NCBI GenBank assembly: GCA_900642245.1
Contig: CAAAJI010000006.1
Span: forward strand, 394,342-458,341
DNA length: 64,000 nt
Source of the DNA: Fragilaria radians
Lineage: Eukaryota; Bacillariophyta; Fragilariophyceae; Fragilariales; Fragilariaceae
Reading direction: 5' to 3'
A model generated the notes under the pieces. That model searched no databases. It worked only from the letters and a program-made list of their open reading frames with translations, and was not told where the DNA came from. The translations under genes were made by a program, and so were the position numbers. This document shows positions 54,135-64,000 of the stretch, piece after piece (position 1 is the stretch's first letter; each line of letters begins with the position of its first letter).

Positions 54135-55934
54135 TTAATTATATCCCATTCTTCTAACCTCTACGCAAAGGCAAGAGTTTTCCATGAACATGTTGACTAT
54201 GTTTTGGAACCAGTTTGGATTCTGATTTTCAGCCTTTGAAACTGGTGGTCCGACAAGCTCTCCTTTCTCGTTTTGAACTGAGAGTAGAATATCTCCACAT
54301 TGCAACGAATATTTTTCAGTCGCTCGTTCTACAAGGCAGATATCACCCTCACGAGACAAGAGGAATCCCCAATTTTCTCCAACTTCCCTTATAAGATTAA
54401 TTTTAATAATTTCAGATGATTCATCCAAGATATCTGAATGTTCTGCAAAGTCAGACGAATCTGTAGTCACTGAATTCATTTTGGAATTATGAATCCCAAT
54501 TTGGGAGGTGATCGACGAGACTTGAGAACTGGAGGAACTTCCTAAAATTTCTGAAAAAGTAAAACGTTGATATTGCCTAACGCGATGACCTCGACGCTTT
54601 TGGCCAACCAACATTGCCTTGCCATTTTTGTGATGCGACAGCAGTCGCCGACCAGTAACCGATGTTGCAAAGGTTTCCCACGATTCATTTCGAAGCTCAG
54701 AACGAGATATCTCAATCGCGTGACGAAGTATACTAGATTCATCTATTCCTCCAATTTTCTTCAAGGCCCTTGCATCGAAAAGGGAATTTCGTACCAAACC
54801 ATCCATTCCTTGACAGTAACTGGTCTGCGAGGGCAGAAACGAATTTGAACGTTCTGATACAATTTCGCTCTCTGTTTGCTTCCAGGCAAATATAGCATGA
54901 CTTATATCAAAAAGATAATCTGATAAGATTCTAAGGAGTCTATCTCGAGTCATTGAGCTGGTTTTGTAGCCAAGAAAATCTCGAAGAGCAGCCGATTCAA
55001 ATGACATGCACATGTTTGTGACCATTGTGAGTGCAATACTTCTCAATGACATTTCCGAAGCAATCGATGTATGTATCAATGACGGTAATTCAGAACGCAG
55101 TAAGATAATACTTCCATTTTCGTTGCGATGGTTGATATCTATGAACGAAGAAAGGTCAAGAGTTTCATTGTTTTTGGCAGGATTATTATTCTTGATTGAT
55201 TCTTTTTTCACGTTCGAAGACGTTGTGTCAAGTAACTTTCCTACGCCTTCACTATTGGATTCATCGCCAATCTCTAGAAGATTCTGCTTCCCATTTAAGC
55301 CTGCACGGTCAACAATTACGTCAACTAAGGTTTCTGCAATACATGAAGAGAAGGAATTCGCATCAATATAGATTGGTTCAATTTCTAAATAGCTTTCATT
55401 GCAGTCTCGACTCTTCGAATTCAACTCAATTGATTTCGACTTCTTCGTTTTTTCGTGATGATGGTGATTGAATGATTGCAGTTTGCGCTTCGTTCCATCC
55501 AACTTCTGAGACTTAGTGTTAAAGGAATTATCCTCATAGCAAGACTTTTCCCGCCCTAACTTTTTCCACTTCCCAACTTCAAGATGGATGATATAATTAG
55601 GACCAAGAGCGTAAGGTTGTATTGCAGGGTTTGTATTAGATTCTAGTTTGACAACTTCCCGTTTAAGCTTGAGAGTAACTGAGTCTAGAGATCCGTCAAG
55701 TATCAACAATTCACGAACGGCAGCGCGCAATACGTCTTTGTCTAGAGGGAAAAAGAGGCTGGTCTCTCGCGCTTGAGGTAAAGGATTCTGGCTGTCCGAT
55801 GGTACAAACAGCGCTGATAGTGGATACGCTAATGGGATCCACCCAGAAGGTCTTCCGCGAAGAATCGAGCTGTCACTCTGTTTAACACCAGCCTTTATGT
55901 TAGGTTCCTTAACTTCTTCGCAACCATACAACAT
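54135..55934 (-). CDS. orphan protein with possible C-terminal PDZ-like domain
   Basis: Single exon, 599 residues; no family recognised over most of its length. The middle is low complexity and basic (RKLQSFNHHHHEKTKKSKS, about 150-170), with Ser- and Asn-rich stretches. A helical segment (about 290-350: SLRSIALTMVTNMCMSFES) and a basic motif (GQKRRGHRVRQYQRF, about 440-454) follow. The last 80 residues read INLIREVGENWGFLLSREG, then a CGDILLSVQNEKGELVGPP block and CLCVEVRR. That order (carboxylate loop with GFLL, GD-IL-V, final β-strand) resembles a PDZ domain. There is no signal peptide or membrane helix. A scaffold or nuclear role is possible; not established. Confidence 0.6.
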   Translation of the reverse strand: MLYGCEEVKEPNIKAGVKQSDSSILRGRPSGWIPLAYPLSALFVPSDSQNPLPQARETSLFFPLDKDVLRAAVRELLILDGSLDSVTLKLKREVVKLESNTNPAIQPYALGPNYIIHLEVGKWKKLGREKSCYEDNSFNTKSQKLDGTKRKLQSFNHHHHEKTKKSKSIELNSKSRDCNESYLEIEPIYIDANSFSSCIAETLVDVIVDRAGLNGKQNLLEIGDESNSEGVGKLLDTTSSNVKKESIKNNNPAKNNETLDLSSFIDINHRNENGSIILLRSELPSLIHTSIASEMSLRSIALTMVTNMCMSFESAALRDFLGYKTSSMTRDRLLRILSDYLFDISHAIFAWKQTESEIVSERSNSFLPSQTSYCQGMDGLVRNSLFDARALKKIGGIDESSILRHAIEISRSELRNESWETFATSVTGRRLLSHHKNGKAMLVGQKRRGHRVRQYQRFTFSEILGSSSSSQVSSITSQIGIHNSKMNSVTTDSSDFAEHSDILDESSEIIKINLIREVGENWGFLLSREGDICLVERATEKYSLQCGDILLSVQNEKGELVGPPVSKAENQNPNWFQNIVNMFMENSCLCVEVRRMGYN

Positions 55935-57654
55935 GTCAATTTTGAAAGAACGAGAGAAAAAAGACCTTTCAGGTTAAAGAAAAGAAGAGAGAGAAGAAAT
56001 TCATCAAAGGAGTATTTCTTCCACAGAGAAAAGAAGATTCTTTTCCAAGTAGAATTTTAGTGTCACAACTATTGAGTTTCCAGCATTGTGTCGCGTGCGT
56101 AGTCGATGAGAAAAAAATTCTGACCCAATTTTGAAAAAGTGGCAAGATTAAAAATTCACTATAGATAAGATTTTTTTACTTGTCCTTGTTTTGCACTTCC
56201 CTCTGAAAACTAAAAACTAAAAACTAAAAACTAAAAACTAGAATGGCTCAAATTTATTGATAAGCCGGATGCGCCAGTCAATCATGTTTGACTTGAAATG
56301 AGGTGAGAAGTGCCAAGGGGAAACAGGATATCACTTCTACAAAGTCACAAATGGATTCAGATCAGACATCACCATTTCCTTTGCAGAGGATCTTTCACGA
56401 AAATGTTGAAAATTACTGATACTGAGCATCTGGTATCTAGATCCTTGAAATCAGAAATCAATGCCAGTGTATGTAAGTTAAAGTGAAAGATTACATTCGA
56501 TTGATTAAAAGCAAGTTCATGAACATGAAAGTATCAAGTTCATAATCGTGAATATCATTTTTGTCGCATTGAATTACATGTAGATAGCTGGATTTCAGTA
56601 TCACCACCGATATCGCCAAAGTTGCTTGCACCTTTACAATCAACCTAGACTATCTTCTTATCCCAAAAATAATTGGATTTAAAAGCATATTTATATTAGG
56701 CTCTAATTGACTTTCCGTGTATGATTGATTGCAGCTTGAAAGCAGAAAAGCTAGGATTCAAAATTAAAGGAAGATTTAACTTAGAAAAATGATCTTGAGG
56801 AATATGAAGTCTTGAATGACACTGATATCCTTGGTTTCATCAACATCCAAACGCATAAAAAATAGGCTCTCATAATTTGAATATGAAATTCCCTTGTATA
56901 CTGAATTAATTGAAGATATAATTAAAAAAAGATCTTTAGGAAATTAAATCCTTGACATGAGAACATGATTCTGGGCTAAGGACGCAATATATTTTTTTAT
57001 CACTATCCGTTCTCTCTTATGTTGAGAAAGCACATTTAAAACTTTAATCTAGCGTATATATCACATGACATAAGTTGTGTTTGAATTCCAATTAGGAATC
57101 CAAATGTATCGTCAAAAGAAGCAAAATCAAAGTAGCTTCACTGAGAATCATGAACTTATTTCATAATTGTTCTAGCATATTTTTTCGAATTTAATTCAAT
57201 AACGCAGTGATTCTGTCGCCAAATAGTTGTGTTAATATATTTAATTTTCACGTTATCTATAATCACATTTTCTAAGAATTTATGCTTAATAAATTTTATT
57301 AGAAAATCACAGCAATACATATTACTTTCTTCACCTTTACTTTCATCAAAATTTTTAGTAATTGATAGCATGCTACTTAATGGACTTTGATTTGTTTTTC
57401 AATGTTTTTGATGATGTAATGAATCATGAAATTTTTTATCTTCAAGTTAGGCATCTGTCAATAAGAAGGGCTTTCAATATATTATAGGGATACTTATTAA
57501 AGTAAGGCATGGTTCAAGATGAAGGTGACAGAATTGAACCGCCCCAAGCTACGGCTAAACAATGTGCAGGCTATAGGTTTTGCAAATTTTAGCGCGCCAA
57601 ATCTTTTCAGTGCCAGAACAAATCCCCACACATCTTTCATACTTTTGATTCATC
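55935..57654. other. divergent intergenic region
   Basis: Holds the promoters of the PDZ-like orphan (minus) and RNase H2A (plus). Apart from the heptamer repeat at 56206-56239, it is AT-rich spacer. A short plus-strand frame at 57519-57764 overlaps the RNase H2A start in another frame and is not convincing. Confidence 0.4.
56206..56239. repeat. heptamer microsatellite, about five copies of CTAAAAA
   Basis: Perfect tandem copies of a 7-bp unit (AAAACTA in another phase) inside noncoding DNA. It superficially recalls a telomere-type unit but is not TTTAGGG, and only about five copies are present. Confidence 0.85.
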
Positions 57655-58720
57655 ATGGTGTCAAATGCAAAGCCGAAACTATCTCGAGAGGAGACGAAAG
57701 ATCATCTCAATACACTTATTTATGGTCCACATCACTCTTTGGATGGACCGATTTTAGTTTCTGACATTCCACCACCTGCCAAAGCGAAAAAAGGTGTAAC
57801 GGTAGGTATTGATGAGGCAGGACGAGGTCCAGTCTTGGGTCCTATGGTGTATGCCTTGGCGTATTGGAATGATGATGCAAGTTTTCCCCTGGCAGGATAC
57901 AATGACTCCAAACAAATGTCGGTCGAAATGCGAAATCGACTCTTTGAATCAACCATCAACGAAACGAATATTGGTTTCGTCCTTCGGGTACTACATGCGT
58001 CCGAAATTTCTGGGAATATGTTACGACAGGATACCTACAATTTAAATACTATGAGCCATGATGCTGCTATCCAAATGATTCGCTGTCTTTTAGATTCTGG
58101 TGTCGTTATTTCGAAATGTTTCATTGATACAGTGGGTCGAGAATCGACGTACAAGAAACTCTTGGACACTGTATTTGACGGTGAGGGTATCGAGTTCGTT
58201 GTTGAGAAAAAGGCAGACGCAAATTATGTCCATTGTTCTGCCGCTTCCATTTGTAAGTTACTTTTAATTCCTTTTTGTTAACTCATATATCCTTTTTGAT
58301 GATTTTAAAATTCCTGTTATTTGCTTTGCTTTTTTCTTGTCGACATCACCCACCGAAGTGGCAAAGGTGACGCGAGATCTCATCCTCGAGAATTGGTCAT
58401 TTACTGAGCCAAATTTTCCTTTAGATCGTGACTATGGGAGTGGTTACCCAAGTGACCCCAAATGTAAGGAATGGATATCCCGAAAATTTGAAGACCCACT
58501 CTTTGGCTATCCTAATTTAGTTCGTTTTTCATGGGGTCCTGTGAAGGATATCATGAAGGAAAAGGGTGTCAAGGTCGAATGGGAAGCTGACGAAGAGGAC
58601 GAGCAGCACGGTGCAATGCTTGCCTTTGTGCGAACAAAAAATTCACCATTGCCTTCACAGCCACGATTCGAATATTTTGAAACTCGAAAGCTGAAGCGAA
58701 TCACAAAGTTTTGTAGATGA
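57655..58720 (+). CDS. ribonuclease H2 subunit A
   Basis: Exons 57655-58252 and 58359-58720, intron 106 bp (GTAAGT...AAG acceptor, phase 1), 319 residues. Catalytic subunit of RNase H2, which cleaves RNA in RNA-DNA hybrids and removes single ribonucleotides from DNA. Active-site blocks are GIDEAGRGPVLGPMVYAL (Asp, Glu and the GRG ribonucleotide-sensing motif), YNDSKQMS, CFIDTVG (third Asp) and VEKKADANYVHCSAASI, joined across the splice to LAKVTRD. The eukaryotic C-terminal part is present (YGSGYPSDPKCKEWI, then RFSWGPVKDIM). The start at 57655 gives a complete domain. It converges on the CUE gene 198 bp away. Confidence 0.94.
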
Positions 58721-58918
58721 CTAGGCTATTCATTATGGAATATTAAAAATGAATGAAAAAGGCTTAAGGGGCTTGCAAGTATTGTGTCTAGTAATTATAT
58801 TTCACTTTAGTTTGAGACATAGTTGTAGGATAAGTACGCGTCACAAATGTGCATCCATGTCAAATCTATCATGAATTCAGTAAGGATCCAGTATTTTTCT
58901 TTAGATTGCTTCATCACT

Positions 58919-60502
58919 TCAGAAAAGTCCATTTTGTTTCTTTCCCGCCCTATCTTTTCGATGATGATTTCCAATCTTGGCTTTATTGTCATTTTTCCGA
59001 CGTTTTTGAATTTTGCTCAAAGTCGCAGAATCCTGCTTATCTGATCCTGGGGGGTTTTCTGATGAGGGAACCTTAGACTGCGATGCTGAAGTCGTAGCTT
59101 TAATCACATTAGGTGGTGGGGGTTGTTGCTTTTGCTTGGATTTCGGTAGAACTTTACCGTCTGGACCTATGATTCTTCCTCCCTTAGCTTTGTCGGGGCC
59201 TCGAAAGCTCGAAGCTGCTCTTCCTTCATCTATGGAAGTATCTTTGGAATTGGATACATTTGACATTGAATCTCGATTGACATTCCTGTTTTCGTCCCAA
59301 TATTGTTGTTCCCATTCTGTTTCTCGTACGGCACGATTGTATATTTTGATTTGAGCAAAGCTGATGTCATCGTAGGTACTTCCCTTTCCACCCAAGTCAC
59401 CAACTGCATCCATTTCATCATACTGATCATCATAATCATCGTCATATTCCTTGTTGACGACAGTGAGAGCATAAGCTTCCATTTCTTGTTGTCGTTCCAA
59501 AGATGCGTGTCGCTCCTTGATCAAGCGCTTAGCTTCATCGTCATCCAAGACGTATGAAGTAGAGGTGGCTGTCTCTTTTCGACGAGATGGAAGTTTGGAA
59601 TCTAAGAGCTGAAGAGTTGGCGGCAAGGAGGATGGGTCCAACAAAGCTGAAACGGTTGAGGATACATCTCCGTCGAATAAGGATAAGGCACATTCGATAT
59701 ATCCATCGCCCAACTCAGGAAGAACATCTTTGACTTTTTGAATTCGACGTTGGATTTCAAGTTTGGGATCTCCCAAAGTGGATTTGTCCTTTTGGCCTTT
59801 CGCCATCTGATTCGTACTTTTGCCTTCTGATGCAGTGTTGGGTCCTTGATTTTTCGATGTAGGACAATTCTCCAACATTTGAACTAAGTAATCACGTTCT
59901 TCAGGATTTGAATCAAACATAATGCCAATAGAGTGAAGGAATGTAGAGTTTGGAGCATGTAAAGTATCACCAAGAAATGTGTATTCGTCATCCTCACACA
60001 AAATGTGAACAAGGGCTACTACGTTTTGAGTTCTGTCTTCAGAATTCTTCAAAGATGGCAAGAATCCATGAATAAGAATGCTTTCCATGGAGTCTATAAA
60101 AATAGATCGCTCCGCTTCCCAATTCAAAGTACGACTTGATAAGATGTTGTAAGCTTGTGAGAGCATCAGACAAAGTTCAGAGGTATAGCCTGTGAGACAA
60201 ATTATTGGCGATTGGCGAAACAGACAACCTATCGATATTGAAGCAGTTTGAATATCCTCCAAAGTTGAGTCCTGACTTATAACGACCGTTTTATACGCTT
60301 GTGTCAAATCACGCAATGTTTTTGTTAGGAAATCATTTGGAAGACTCATGAAGTATTCTTCCAATGGTTTTGCTATTTCGGCATTATCGCGAAGTATAAG
60401 TCCAAGATGGTAAAACTCAAGCGGTGATAAAAACATGTCATCGGCAGACTCTAGTCGCGAGGTGAGTCGATGAACTCGTTCTTGCGATGCTGTAACGGCC
60501 AT
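58919..60502 (-). CDS. CUE-domain protein, ASCC2/Cue3-like
   Basis: Single exon, 527 residues. The N-terminal half (about 20-210) is a helical region as in ASCC2. The CUE domain (about 255-300) reads IQKVKDVLPELGDGYIECAL, then SLFDGDVSSTVSALLDPSSL, with the ubiquitin-contact LPxLG-type motif. After it come PPTLQLLDSKL and an acidic EYDDDYDDQYDEMD stretch, both in the same order as in human ASCC2. The C-terminus is Lys/Pro-rich and ends ...KKQNGLF. ASCC2/Cue3 recognises polyubiquitin, as part of the ASCC/RQT complex that resolves stalled ribosomes and alkylation damage. That role is inferred from family. Confidence 0.82.
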   Translation of the reverse strand: MAVTASQERVHRLTSRLESADDMFLSPLEFYHLGLILRDNAEIAKPLEEYFMSLPNDFLTKTLRDLTQAYKTVVISQDSTLEDIQTASISIGCLFRQSPIICLTGYTSELCLMLSQAYNILSSRTLNWEAERSIFIDSMESILIHGFLPSLKNSEDRTQNVVALVHILCEDDEYTFLGDTLHAPNSTFLHSIGIMFDSNPEERDYLVQMLENCPTSKNQGPNTASEGKSTNQMAKGQKDKSTLGDPKLEIQRRIQKVKDVLPELGDGYIECALSLFDGDVSSTVSALLDPSSLPPTLQLLDSKLPSRRKETATSTSYVLDDDEAKRLIKERHASLERQQEMEAYALTVVNKEYDDDYDDQYDEMDAVGDLGGKGSTYDDISFAQIKIYNRAVRETEWEQQYWDENRNVNRDSMSNVSNSKDTSIDEGRAASSFRGPDKAKGGRIIGPDGKVLPKSKQKQQPPPPNVIKATTSASQSKVPSSENPPGSDKQDSATLSKIQKRRKNDNKAKIGNHHRKDRAGKKQNGLF

Positions 60503-61365
60503 GGTAAACCTTTTGTAATGTGGATTTTATAGTATAGCTACTGTAAAAAAAATCAAACGGGTTTGATGTAACTCAACTCAGTCGTCACATTTTTATTCCT
60601 ATGAATTCATTTGCAAAACTACGGGGAATACAGTAGCATTGTATTGAACACAAATTGGGAAAAGCACAAACAACGCTGCTCTCATTAAAAAATTAACATA
60701 TACACGGCCGTATTAGTTACCAATATAGTTTTCTTCAGTAAGTTTACATCTTGGCAAAGAATTGCTATCTTCTTTAGAGTTCAATGTTGATTGACCAAAC
60801 AGTGAGTTGGAATCCCTAGAATGTTTATAGATTGATATTTCATGTTGAATATCTTGTGAAGATGATATTTCCTTAGAATATGGAGATAACCAACAAGTAT
60901 TATGCACATTGATCAGTCCATGGAATTTAACTGAGTACCTATATTAGAGCATTTCTAAAATGAAAGTTTGGACAGCAACAAGAAGTTTGATCCAACTACC
61001 ACTATTTCTGTAGTTGTTGTATTTCTCTCAAATTGTGGCAAGGTAAGAGTTAAAAATAGCTCAAAAATATTTGAATCAAAGCAATTTTTCCAACATTATG
61101 TGATGGGCATGAAAATAATTGAAACTATTTAAACACATAAATTATTCATAACTGAATTTGTCTAAAGAAAGACTTGTATTACCCCAAAATTTGTTGTGGT
61201 ATCAAGTGCACAATTAAGAGGTAAGAATTCAACTATTGATTTTTAAGCTCAAACTTGCTAATCCCGTAGTGATACTGGTGTTGCCACTAGCACATCACTA
61301 CTCACAGTACCGTTGCGACTGTTAGTAAATGTATCAATTCAACTTTTCTTCCTGATGAGATTCTC
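60503..61365. other. divergent intergenic region
   Basis: Between the CUE gene (minus) and the GTPase (plus); AT-rich. A 64-codon minus-strand frame at 60713-60907 is not recognisable. Confidence 0.4.
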
Positions 61366-62439
61366 ATGGAGGTTAAATCAAATACCAAACGATGCACTTG
61401 CATCATCCTTGGTGCTGCCGGTGCAGGAAAGACGTCGCTTGTGAGACGCTACTTCCGAGGAACATTCGAACGCGGAAAACGAGTTCCTACAATGGGCTCA
61501 GATTTTTATACCGGTCGAGTACAGGTTTCATCCGCCATTCCAGCATCATCAACACCAAACGCGGGAGAACAGAGAATCAACGGAGACCATAATTCCCCGG
61601 CGACTGTTTCTGAAACAAAGGATAATTCTATAACAGCTACGTTACAAGTGTGGGATACAGCAGGAAGAGAAAGGAAAGCAAAATATACCGCTGCCCTGAG
61701 CGATGATTTTTTTCGACACGCGGATGCGGCCATGTTGGTTTACGATGCAACGTCAAGTACGTCCTTTTCCACTTTACTGGGATGGTACTCAGACTTAGTT
61801 CAGAGAATGAAAGTCCTGGATGAAAACTTGCATCAAAAATTACCCTTTCCTGTTCTCATCGTAGGCAACAAAATTGACATTCTTGCAGCAAGAAAACGTA
61901 CATCACAACCTGAGCGTCAGAAGCTCTTAATTCCGCAAAGAACTGTCTTGGGACTTACTGATGGTTACCATGGTAAAGATATTCCCTATGAGTATCGTGT
62001 GGATCCTCCAGTATTGGAACCTAAAGTAACAAGCCCACGTCGAGTCAAAGAAATCCGAGAAATAACCAGTACTTACATGGCCACTCACGGAGAGTGGATT
62101 AACGATGGATGCTATCTCGACTCGGTTCTCAATAGTGAAGATCGTTCCCATCCAGATCAGGATATGGTGCTGCTTTGGTGCTTACGAAATGGACTCAAGC
62201 ATGTAGAAGCGAGTGCACTTGATGGGACAGGAGTGCACAAGGCTATGGAATCATTGGTATCTATGGCATTGGAATACAAATCTGAACGAGATAGACTTCT
62301 TTGTCAAGAAAAAAATAGCCAGAAAACGATATCGCTCGGGAATTTCCGAATCAATAAGGACCTTGATCTTCATGGAAGGTATGTTTCCAACCAACAGGGG
62401 GAGTGTTGTTGTTGGTTTCCTCGACTAGGTTTCAAATAG
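61366..62439 (+). CDS. Rab/Ras-like small GTPase with insertions and altered catalytic residue
   Basis: Single exon, 357 residues. G motifs are GAAGAGKTS (16-24), T42 in VPTMGSDF (switch I), WDTAGRER (96-103), NKID (168-171) and SALDG (283-287). Relative to ordinary Rabs (about 200 residues) it has an insertion of about 40 residues before switch II (51-90, Ser/Asn/Gly-rich) and one of about 80 between NKID and SALD. The residue matching the catalytic Gln of Ras (Gln61) is Arg101, and the Gly12 position is Ala18; both would be expected to lower GTP hydrolysis. The C-terminus ECCCWFPRLGFK has three cysteines but no CAAX or terminal CC, so prenylation is uncertain. Function unknown; a membrane-traffic regulator is the family default. 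Confidence 0.82.
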   Translation: MEVKSNTKRCTCIILGAAGAGKTSLVRRYFRGTFERGKRVPTMGSDFYTGRVQVSSAIPASSTPNAGEQRINGDHNSPATVSETKDNSITATLQVWDTAGRERKAKYTAALSDDFFRHADAAMLVYDATSSTSFSTLLGWYSDLVQRMKVLDENLHQKLPFPVLIVGNKIDILAARKRTSQPERQKLLIPQRTVLGLTDGYHGKDIPYEYRVDPPVLEPKVTSPRRVKEIREITSTYMATHGEWINDGCYLDSVLNSEDRSHPDQDMVLLWCLRNGLKHVEASALDGTGVHKAMESLVSMALEYKSERDRLLCQEKNSQKTISLGNFRINKDLDLHGRYVSNQQGECCCWFPRLGFK

Positions 62440-63711
62440 GAGTAATTTTGGTCATACATATCATACTATCATGCTTGTAAATTCCATCTCGCTAAGAGAT
62501 TTTTCATAGAAAACTAGGTACCAAATTCATTTTATCAACTCTAGAACTCTTTCCTATAAAAGTGGCCGCGAAGACACAGAAGGTAAAGAGAAAGGTCACA
62601 AGACAAGGCTTAGGTTTGAGAGGAGGAGTTTATCTGAAATTTAGATACTTAGTGCTTTCTGATAATGTGAATAGAGAGATTCATATAAGTGATTTAGTAG
62701 TAGCAACCTAGGACTTTGGATTCAAGTAGATGATAAAATCTCAAGGTTTGGAGAAGATTGAATCCAAGATCAGTAAAAGAAACAATGGTCCCACAAAAGA
62801 GAGCAATGCAGGCATCTTTACTGAAAATTTGATTTACAAAATATTTAATGCAGTTGTGAAACACTCTCAATAGTGCCAATACAGAGTAATTTCAAAAACA
62901 GATAAAGTGGGACAAGCTATTAGCCTGGGATCACTCTGCAACTTTAGAACTGGCTAAAGAAGAAAAAACTCTGTTGGGATGTGGATAATATTTCTTAAAA
63001 GAATTTTGAAAAAATATAGGTTCTTTTATTTTCGGAGCATTTCCTAGTTATCATGTTTCTAACTAAATTTGCCTTATCAAACGTTTTGGACAGTAGTAAT
63101 GTCTTGGCATCTTTGAAGCCTCCTCTCATGTAGTACGGTACATAATACAATATTCTGGATTTATATTACCCCATTGGCTTAGCCTTCCAGCCATGATTGC
63201 CACAACCTTGTTTGCAAAAATGTTTGGACATAAAGCCTTACAGCATCAGGCCGTTAATGTACTTTTCCTGGTATGCATCCTTGAGCATGCAAAAGCCTCC
63301 AGGATACTTGGGGACATCTTCCTTAGGTTCTTAATAGCTTCTGCACCTTATCATCTTTATGACCTTTTCCATTCTTAAAACAAAAAAAGTAGAGACTACT
63401 CAAAGTGAATAGGATTTTTAACAGGTAGTGCCACAAATATAAAATTACGATCTGCTTTTGACTATATGTTTCACGAAGCCATATCTTTCATTTTAGTATT
63501 TGAAATCGGAATAATAGCTTCGCTTAAAACGTCTTACTGATTTAGAACCTTTTGTCAGTTCTTTGTAATTTTCTACATTTTAGGCGGAAATTAGTAAATG
63601 GCTAATTTTTGATGACATAAATCAAATGGGTCAGGTTCAACGTACCATATTAAGGATGAAGTTAGTGAAGACCTAACCATTATTTATTTCGAACATTGCC
63701 AAATTTCTTTC
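62440..63711. other. intergenic spacer
   Basis: AT-rich, about 1.3 kb, without a recognised gene or repeat. The plus-strand frame at 63193-63378 is not recognisable. Confidence 0.4.
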
Positions 63712-64000
63712 ATGAGCGACTTTGCAAGTTTACTTCAGGACTTTCAAAAGAATCTGACAGAAAAAACAGAGCACGGGGAGAATGTAGAATCTCAAAAAAG
63801 GCGGCGATCGCCTTCTCGAACTGATGATTCCCAATCTCGTCAAGATATTCAAAATCTCTTTGTAGTAGTTGACTTCCTATGCATTGGCGCTCAGAAAGCT
63901 GGGACTACGTGGTTGTACGAGATGCTGTTGAAAATCCCTCAAATTGGCTTATCCAAGTCCAAAGAAGTACACTTCTGGGATTGGAATCGATGGAAAGGAC
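63712..64000 (+). CDS. sulfotransferase, N-terminal part, cut by the window edge
   Basis: Starts at ATG 63712 and stays open to the last base (96 codons visible). After a hydrophilic leader of about 55 residues comes FLCIGAQKAGTTWLYEML, the 5'-phosphosulfate-binding loop of the sulfotransferase fold, then KSKEVHFWDWNRW, a usual continuation in this family. It transfers sulfate from PAPS to an acceptor, unknown here. The catalytic His/Glu and the 3'-phosphate-binding motif lie beyond the window. No signal anchor is apparent in the leader. The APS kinase upstream would make the donor. Confidence 0.8.
   Translation, partial: MSDFASLLQDFQKNLTEKTEHGENVESQKRRRSPSRTDDSQSRQDIQNLFVVVDFLCIGAQKAGTTWLYEMLLKIPQIGLSKSKEVHFWDWNRWKG

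Noticed and set aside
56206..56239. Possible internal telomeric repeat
   Set aside because: The unit is CTAAAAA, not the TTTAGGG/TTAGGG type, and only about five copies exist.
62376..62402. Possible intron in the GTPase tail (GTATGT ... CAACAG)
   Set aside because: The implied intron would be only about 23 bp, far below any other intron in the window, and the cysteine-rich tail reads through cleanly.

Overview
This is a nuclear, AT-rich eukaryotic contig, not bacterial. Genes are monocistronic, about half of those read to the end are split by short GT-AG introns (61-177 bp), and intergenic stretches hold decayed transposons. The best clue to the organism is the small protein at 37402-37842. 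It has an ER signal peptide ending in an ASA|LAPP-type site, then a basic transit-like stretch, then a second hydrophobic signal with an AHA site. That is the layout of thylakoid proteins in algae with complex plastids. Together with stramenopile-style Gypsy and hAT relics, a photosynthetic stramenopile (diatom or close relative) is the most likely source. That assignment is inference.

Layout, left to right: PI 4-kinase (+, 943-3961); an acyl-CoA-binding protein (+) facing an FKBP-TPR-cyclophilin fusion (-), 5369-7295; a DDE transposase relic (7.5-8.45 kb); an FMN 2-hydroxyacid oxidase (-, 8632-9828); a ZNHIT3/Hit1-like snoRNP factor (+, 10496-11320); a 3-kb gap with a Copia gag scrap and a 70-bp duplication; a 2058-residue membrane-anchored DUF1800-DUF1501 fusion (-, 14304-20701, four exons); a transposon graveyard (20.7-25.0 kb) with two oppositely oriented Gypsy relics and an LTR-like repeat; a DTWD1-like tRNA modification enzyme (+) facing an EF-hand-containing endonuclease/exonuclease/phosphatase protein (-), 25117-27622; an orphan protein (28866-29678) and a protein kinase with a huge activation-segment insertion (30333-31907); RRS1 (+) facing a two-exon thioredoxin-fold protein (-), 34892-37128; the plastid protein; an MFSD5-type transporter (39815-41871); Copia and hAT relics (42.6-45.3 kb); a MORN-repeat protein (45856-47685); a long-chain acyl-CoA synthetase in four exons (48893-51315); an APS kinase (51950-52591); an orphan with a possible PDZ domain (54135-55934); RNase H2A (+) facing an ASCC2/Cue3-like CUE protein (-), 57655-60502; an unusual Rab-like GTPase (61366-62439); and the start of a sulfotransferase cut by the window edge (63712-64000).

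There is no operon logic. The recurring pattern is convergent pairs with 80-210 bp between stop codons. Loose functional themes are RNA and ribosome biology (ZNHIT3, RRS1, DTWD1, ASCC2, RNase H2A), lipid metabolism (PI4K, ACBP, LACS) and PAPS chemistry (APS kinase, sulfotransferase). The most unusual items are the DUF1800-DUF1501 giant, the kinase insertion, the GTPase with Arg at the catalytic Gln position, and the thylakoid-targeted small protein. I found no tRNA, rRNA or CRISPR array.
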